The notes under the pieces: generated by a model | What the model saw: only the letters and a program-made list of their open reading frames with translations | Database searches by the model: none | Told to the model about the DNA's origin: nothing | Part shown: positions 60,453-64,000 of the stretch, piece by piece | How the letters are laid out: each line of letters opens with the position of its first letter | How positions within the stretch are numbered: the first letter of the stretch is position 1 | Made by a program: the position numbers and the translations under genes | Source: Pasteurella dagmatis | GTDB lineage: Bacteria; Pseudomonadota; Gammaproteobacteria; Enterobacterales; Pasteurellaceae | Reading direction: 5' to 3' | DNA: 64,000 nt | Assembly (NCBI RefSeq): GCF_900186835.1 | Contig: NZ_LT906448.1 | Span: 434,001-498,000, forward strand

Positions 60453-61940
60453 ATGGAAAATATAGAGCGAATTAAAGAAAGCTACAATGAGCTTCCTTAT
60501 ATTTCAAAAAGTTTTGTACATACTTTACCAGAAAGACAAAAAGCGATTTTGTCTTTATTAGGTTTTCAAACACCTGAAATTAAAGGAGCGAAGGTGCTTG
60601 AAATTGGCTGTGGTTTTGGTGGAAATATTATTTCTTATGCATTAGCAAACCCCGATACACAATTTACGGGAATTGACTTGTCCGAAAAGCAAATTGAAGG
60701 TGGTCGAGAAGTTGTGAAGCAGCTTGGACTTACTAATGTAGAATTACTTTGCCAAGATATTTCTTGCTTTGAAAATCAGGATGTTAAATTTGATTATATT
60801 ATTTGCCACGGCGTATTCAGTTGGGTACCTGAATTTGTGAGGGATAAAATCTTACAAGTTGTCAAAAATAACTTAGCGGAAAATGGATCAGCTATAATTT
60901 CTTATAACACTTATCCGGGATGGAAATCTTTAGAAGTGGTTCGAGATATTATGCGTTTCCGTGCTGATACTTTTGCAAAATATAATGAGAGTTTTACTTC
61001 ATTAGATAAATTAGCCTTCGGTCGAGGTGCGGTTGCATTTTTAAAAGAATTTGCTATTGGCAATCCCACCGTGAAAGATATTTGTCAACGAGTTGATGAT
61101 GGCGATGATCATTATGTATATCACGAGTACCACGAAGAATATAATCATCCGTTTTATTTATATGAATTTAATGCGTTATTAGAAAGAAATGGCTTAGCGC
61201 ATATCTGTGATGCAACTTTAAATAAGACTTTCCCAATTTTTGAAAATGAGGAAATTGAAGCAAAACTTAATCAAGAATGTGGTAATAATCACGTGCTTAA
61301 AGAGCAATATTATGATTATCTGTTACATAGCCAATTCAGAACTAGCATCATTACTCATCTTGAAAATAAAGAAAAATGTAATATTTCTCGTGACATCAAA
61401 GTAAAAGATTTAGACAGCCTTTATATCCGTGCCAGAGTTCAAGATGATAACCCTCCAGAATTAATCAGTTTTTTATCACGCTTTTATCCCAAAATGGTTA
61501 ATGTAAAAGCATTTATTGATAATTATGTTGAAGGTGATAAAAATGCGGGCTATGCGGCTATTTTAACCCAAATTTATAATCAAAAATTAGAGTTTTATGC
61601 ACGTGATATTCCAGTGATAGAAACAGAAAAATTGAAGTTAAAACCTGTATATGCAAAATATTTTGCTTATCATTTGGAAACTGCAAAACCAGTAGTCAGT
61701 TTGTCTAACTTTGTTGGGAATATTCTCAGCTTATCTAAGCACGAATTAGAAACTATCTTACAATGTGATGGGACAAAAACAGATCAAGAACTTGTTGATT
61801 TTGTGATGGGAAGAATCAATGATGGAGAATGGCAAGTTGTCACAGAAAATGAAAATTCTAACGTTGAAGCCCTCACTGTTGTAGAACGATTTATTAAAGA
61901 CATCCGCTATTTTATTGAATCTCACTTAATGAATGAATAA
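60453..61940 (+). CDS. SAM-dependent methyltransferase with C-terminal regulatory domain
   Basis: This 495-residue protein has an N-terminal class I methyltransferase domain: VLEIGCGFGGNIISYA (about 49-64), FTGIDLSEKQIEGG (about 71-84), and FDYIICHGVFSWVP (about 111-124). A middle domain (about 190-330) resembles the predicted methyltransferase regulatory domain PF10119, followed by a helical C-terminal part. The same layout occurs in the outer-membrane protein lysine methyltransferases of Rickettsia. The substrate is unknown here. It is a lone gene between terminators. Confidence 0.8.
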   Translation: MENIERIKESYNELPYISKSFVHTLPERQKAILSLLGFQTPEIKGAKVLEIGCGFGGNIISYALANPDTQFTGIDLSEKQIEGGREVVKQLGLTNVELLCQDISCFENQDVKFDYIICHGVFSWVPEFVRDKILQVVKNNLAENGSAIISYNTYPGWKSLEVVRDIMRFRADTFAKYNESFTSLDKLAFGRGAVAFLKEFAIGNPTVKDICQRVDDGDDHYVYHEYHEEYNHPFYLYEFNALLERNGLAHICDATLNKTFPIFENEEIEAKLNQECGNNHVLKEQYYDYLLHSQFRTSIITHLENKEKCNISRDIKVKDLDSLYIRARVQDDNPPELISFLSRFYPKMVNVKAFIDNYVEGDKNAGYAAILTQIYNQKLEFYARDIPVIETEKLKLKPVYAKYFAYHLETAKPVVSLSNFVGNILSLSKHELETILQCDGTKTDQELVDFVMGRINDGEWQVVTENENSNVEALTVVERFIKDIRYFIESHLMNE

Positions 61941-61958
61941 TAAACAATTAAGCAAGTA

Positions 61959-61986
61959 AGAAGACGCATATTGCGTCTTCTTTTTT
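61959..61986. terminator. Terminator between the methyltransferase and glnE
   Basis: AGAAGACGCA pairs with TGCGTCTTCT around a three-base loop, followed by T on the plus strand. It lies between convergent genes. Confidence 0.88.
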
Positions 61987-61999
61987 AGTTGAGATTTGT

Positions 62000-64000
62000 T
62001 TATTTAAACAATTGTTGCCAAATGTGCAGGATAAAAGCACGTTCTTTTTGAAACTCATCAGAGCTAGTTTGAGGAGGCAAACCTAACAAATCAAGATGAT
62101 GAATTTTATTACGTAAGTCCACATAACATTGTTTTAGTTGCTCACAAACTAACTGGGAAATCACCGCACTTTCTGCCATTACATCAAAAATTCGTACATT
62201 ATCAGACCAAACGGAAAGCGCTGGATTTTTGGGGGCATTAGCAAGTACCAAATATTGTGCAATAAATTCGATATCAGTGATTCCACCACGATCAGTTTTA
62301 ATATTAAAACGCTCAGGATTGTTTTGTGCTAAATGCGAATGCATTTTTTCACGCATCGCTACTACATCGTTTTTTAACGCTGTAATATCACGTGGGGCAC
62401 ACAGGACTGTCTGTCTAATTTCATCAAATTGTTGGCGTAATTCGGGCGAGCCATAAACTGCACGGCTTCTTACTAACGCTTGTTTTTCCCACATCCATGC
62501 CTCTTGTAATTGATAATCTTTGAAGGCTGAAATTGTGCTACAAAGTAAGCCAGATTCACCAGATGGACGCAGTCTCATATCCACTTCATACAAAACTCCC
62601 GCAAAAGTATTCACGCTAAAAATACTCACGATTTTTTGTGCTAAACGTAGATAAAATTGGTTGCTATCTAGGCTACGTTTACCGCCGACAGTCTGGCTAT
62701 TTTGAGTGGATTGATAGAGGAAAACCAAGTCCAAGTCTGATTTATAACCAAGTTCAATGCCACCTAATTTACCATAACCGATCACTAAAAAGCCCTTTTC
62801 ATTTTCTGTCAAATGCTCAGGTTTACCAAAGCGAGCCGTCACTTGTTGCCACGCTAAATTCACTACCGCATCAATAATGGCTTCAGCTAAAAAGGTCAGA
62901 TGATCGCTGACTTTCATTACTGGTAATGCACCAAGAATATCAGCAGATGCGACTCGTAATAACGTGGCATGTTTAAATTGTCGTAGACCGTCAATAATTT
63001 GTTCTTCATCATCGGGAGGCAAGCGTAATAAATATTGTTTGAGTTCATCGGAATATTCAGTATAAGGCGGTGGATTTAGCAACGCTTTGCGATCTAATAA
63101 TTCATCTAATAAAATTGGATGACGAGCGACTTGTTCCGCGATTAATTTAGATTTTGCACATAATTCAATTAATTGTTTTAATGCCTGTGGATGTTCCACC
63201 AATAATTCTAAATAAGTGGTGCGAGTCAGAATTTTTTCCACGATATTCAACATTCTTGGCAACAGAAGGTGGTAATCCTGATGTTGGAAAATATGTTGCA
63301 AAAGGGATGGTAATAATTGATTTAATACTTCTCGTCCACGAGAGCCAATAGGGCGGCGGCAAAGTTCCATTCGAAATTGATTCAGTTTATCAATGATTTC
63401 CTCAAAATGTGCTTTTGCAATGTTATTTTCTTCCAACATTATCGTAAGCTCGCTATTTTCTAAGTCAGGATCGAGAAAATCGACCCAGTGATTATCTTCG
63501 TTATTTTTTTCGCTTTCCTTTTCATCACCAATTAAATTATTAAAAACTGACCGCACTTTTTGTTGGTGCTGTTGTAACACCGTATAAAAGCTAGCCCAAT
63601 CTTGAATAGGGTATTCAACTCTTTTTGCTTGTTTTTTTGTATCCCATTGGGTAAATAATTGCGTAGCTTGTACTAAACGCCAACGATCTAGTTCGTTATC
63701 AGGCAATACTTGAGTTTGTTGATCGTGAATAGCTTGCAGAATATTTTCAGTACGGCGTAAAAATAAATAGGCGTGTAGTAAATCTTGCTGTTGCTGTTCT
63801 GAAATAAAGTCAAGTGCGGTAATTTCTGGCAGAATTTTTAGAAGTTCATGTTGTTGTAAGCGAATCTCTCGTCCACCTCGGATCAGTTGGAAAACTTGAA
63901 CAATAAATTCAATTTCACGAATCCCTCCCGCACCTAATTTGATGTTATCAACTAAGCCGCGACGGCGCACTTCACGCTCAATTTTGCTTTTCATTTCACG
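62000..64000 (-). CDS. glnE: Glutamine synthetase adenylyltransferase/adenylyl-removing enzyme, 5' end cut
   Basis: GlnE switches glutamine synthetase off and on by adenylylation and de-adenylylation. The frame is open from the right edge of the window to the stop at 62000, about 667 residues; whole GlnE is about 950-980, so roughly the first 300 are missing. The end of the N-terminal nucleotidyltransferase unit ([19 protein letters not shown]) and the complete C-terminal one ([20 protein letters not shown] and [15 protein letters not shown]) are present. Of its methionines, the one at 63994 is internal, not a start. Confidence 0.95.
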   Translation of the reverse strand, partial: REMKSKIEREVRRRGLVDNIKLGAGGIREIEFIVQVFQLIRGGREIRLQQHELLKILPEITALDFISEQQQQDLLHAYLFLRRTENILQAIHDQQTQVLPDNELDRWRLVQATQLFTQWDTKKQAKRVEYPIQDWASFYTVLQQHQQKVRSVFNNLIGDEKESEKNNEDNHWVDFLDPDLENSELTIMLEENNIAKAHFEEIIDKLNQFRMELCRRPIGSRGREVLNQLLPSLLQHIFQHQDYHLLLPRMLNIVEKILTRTTYLELLVEHPQALKQLIELCAKSKLIAEQVARHPILLDELLDRKALLNPPPYTEYSDELKQYLLRLPPDDEEQIIDGLRQFKHATLLRVASADILGALPVMKVSDHLTFLAEAIIDAVVNLAWQQVTARFGKPEHLTENEKGFLVIGYGKLGGIELGYKSDLDLVFLYQSTQNSQTVGGKRSLDSNQFYLRLAQKIVSIFSVNTFAGVLYEVDMRLRPSGESGLLCSTISAFKDYQLQEAWMWEKQALVRSRAVYGSPELRQQFDEIRQTVLCAPRDITALKNDVVAMREKMHSHLAQNNPERFNIKTDRGGITDIEFIAQYLVLANAPKNPALSVWSDNVRIFDVMAESAVISQLVCEQLKQCYVDLRNKIHHLDLLGLPPQTSSDEFQKERAFILHIWQQLFK

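Overview
The window reads as about 64 kb of ordinary chromosome from a member of the Pasteurellaceae, of the group that carries the Haemophilus-type DNA uptake signal. The nine-base core AAGTGCGGT or its complement occurs several dozen times, both inside genes and as inverted pairs that double as terminators. The DNA is AT-rich. Gene content and order resemble Haemophilus influenzae; from memory, the fur-fldA-...-lpxM, cmk-rpsA-ihfB-lapAB-pyrF-yciH and tgt/queA blocks match. The hydrogenase maturation genes and the carboxynorspermidine genes point to a relative such as Aggregatibacter, Pasteurella or another Haemophilus species. I cannot fix the species. I see no prophage, insertion sequence, CRISPR array, rRNA or tRNA.

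Region by region. 1-8294: a hydrogenase-4 type operon (hyfA, hyfB, running off the left edge) and NiFe maturation genes (hypF; hypB-hypD-hypE), with a consensus FNR box before hyfA and a CRP/FNR-like site before hypB. 8409-12518: queA, a HAD phosphatase, tgt, a hemerythrin-like protein and a TusA-like protein, interrupted by a compact small-RNA locus on the opposite strand (10386-10629) that could encode a 23-residue hydrophobic peptide. 12750-15148: cytochrome c peroxidase, a short YtfE-like protein and Dps, a stress cluster with an FNR-like site between the first two. 15379-21324: prfC, purC (with a PurR operator), a YeeZ-like protein, argG and a DUF535 protein. 21344-25472: an Lrp-type regulator beside a YfcC transporter-arcC-arcB cluster that lacks arginine deiminase.

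25800-31218: cmk, rpsA (with a hairpin leader that looks autoregulatory), ihfB, lapA, lapB, pyrF, yciH. 31289-37559: sirB2-like, gyrA, ubiG, then fur, fldA, ybfE and ybfF on the minus strand. 37641-46753: a tight co-directional run seqA-menE-mscK-aroC-mepA-yfcA-lpxM. 46831-49640: apt and dnaX, the latter with an A10 slippery tract that would yield the short gamma subunit. 49726-57450: a Na+/H+ antiporter, a RidA-family protein, two membrane or secreted proteins, and the topoisomerase IV genes parC and parE. 57667-60220: carboxynorspermidine decarboxylase and dehydrogenase. 60453-64000: a methyltransferase with a regulatory domain, and glnE running off the right edge.

Most of the window is conserved housekeeping. 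The least explained element is the 10386-10629 locus: an extended -10 promoter, a leader that can form one long hairpin, a peptide frame with a good ribosome site, and a strong terminator. It has the architecture of a type I toxin mRNA, but no antisense RNA could be identified by eye. All functional calls come from reading the sequence without database searches.
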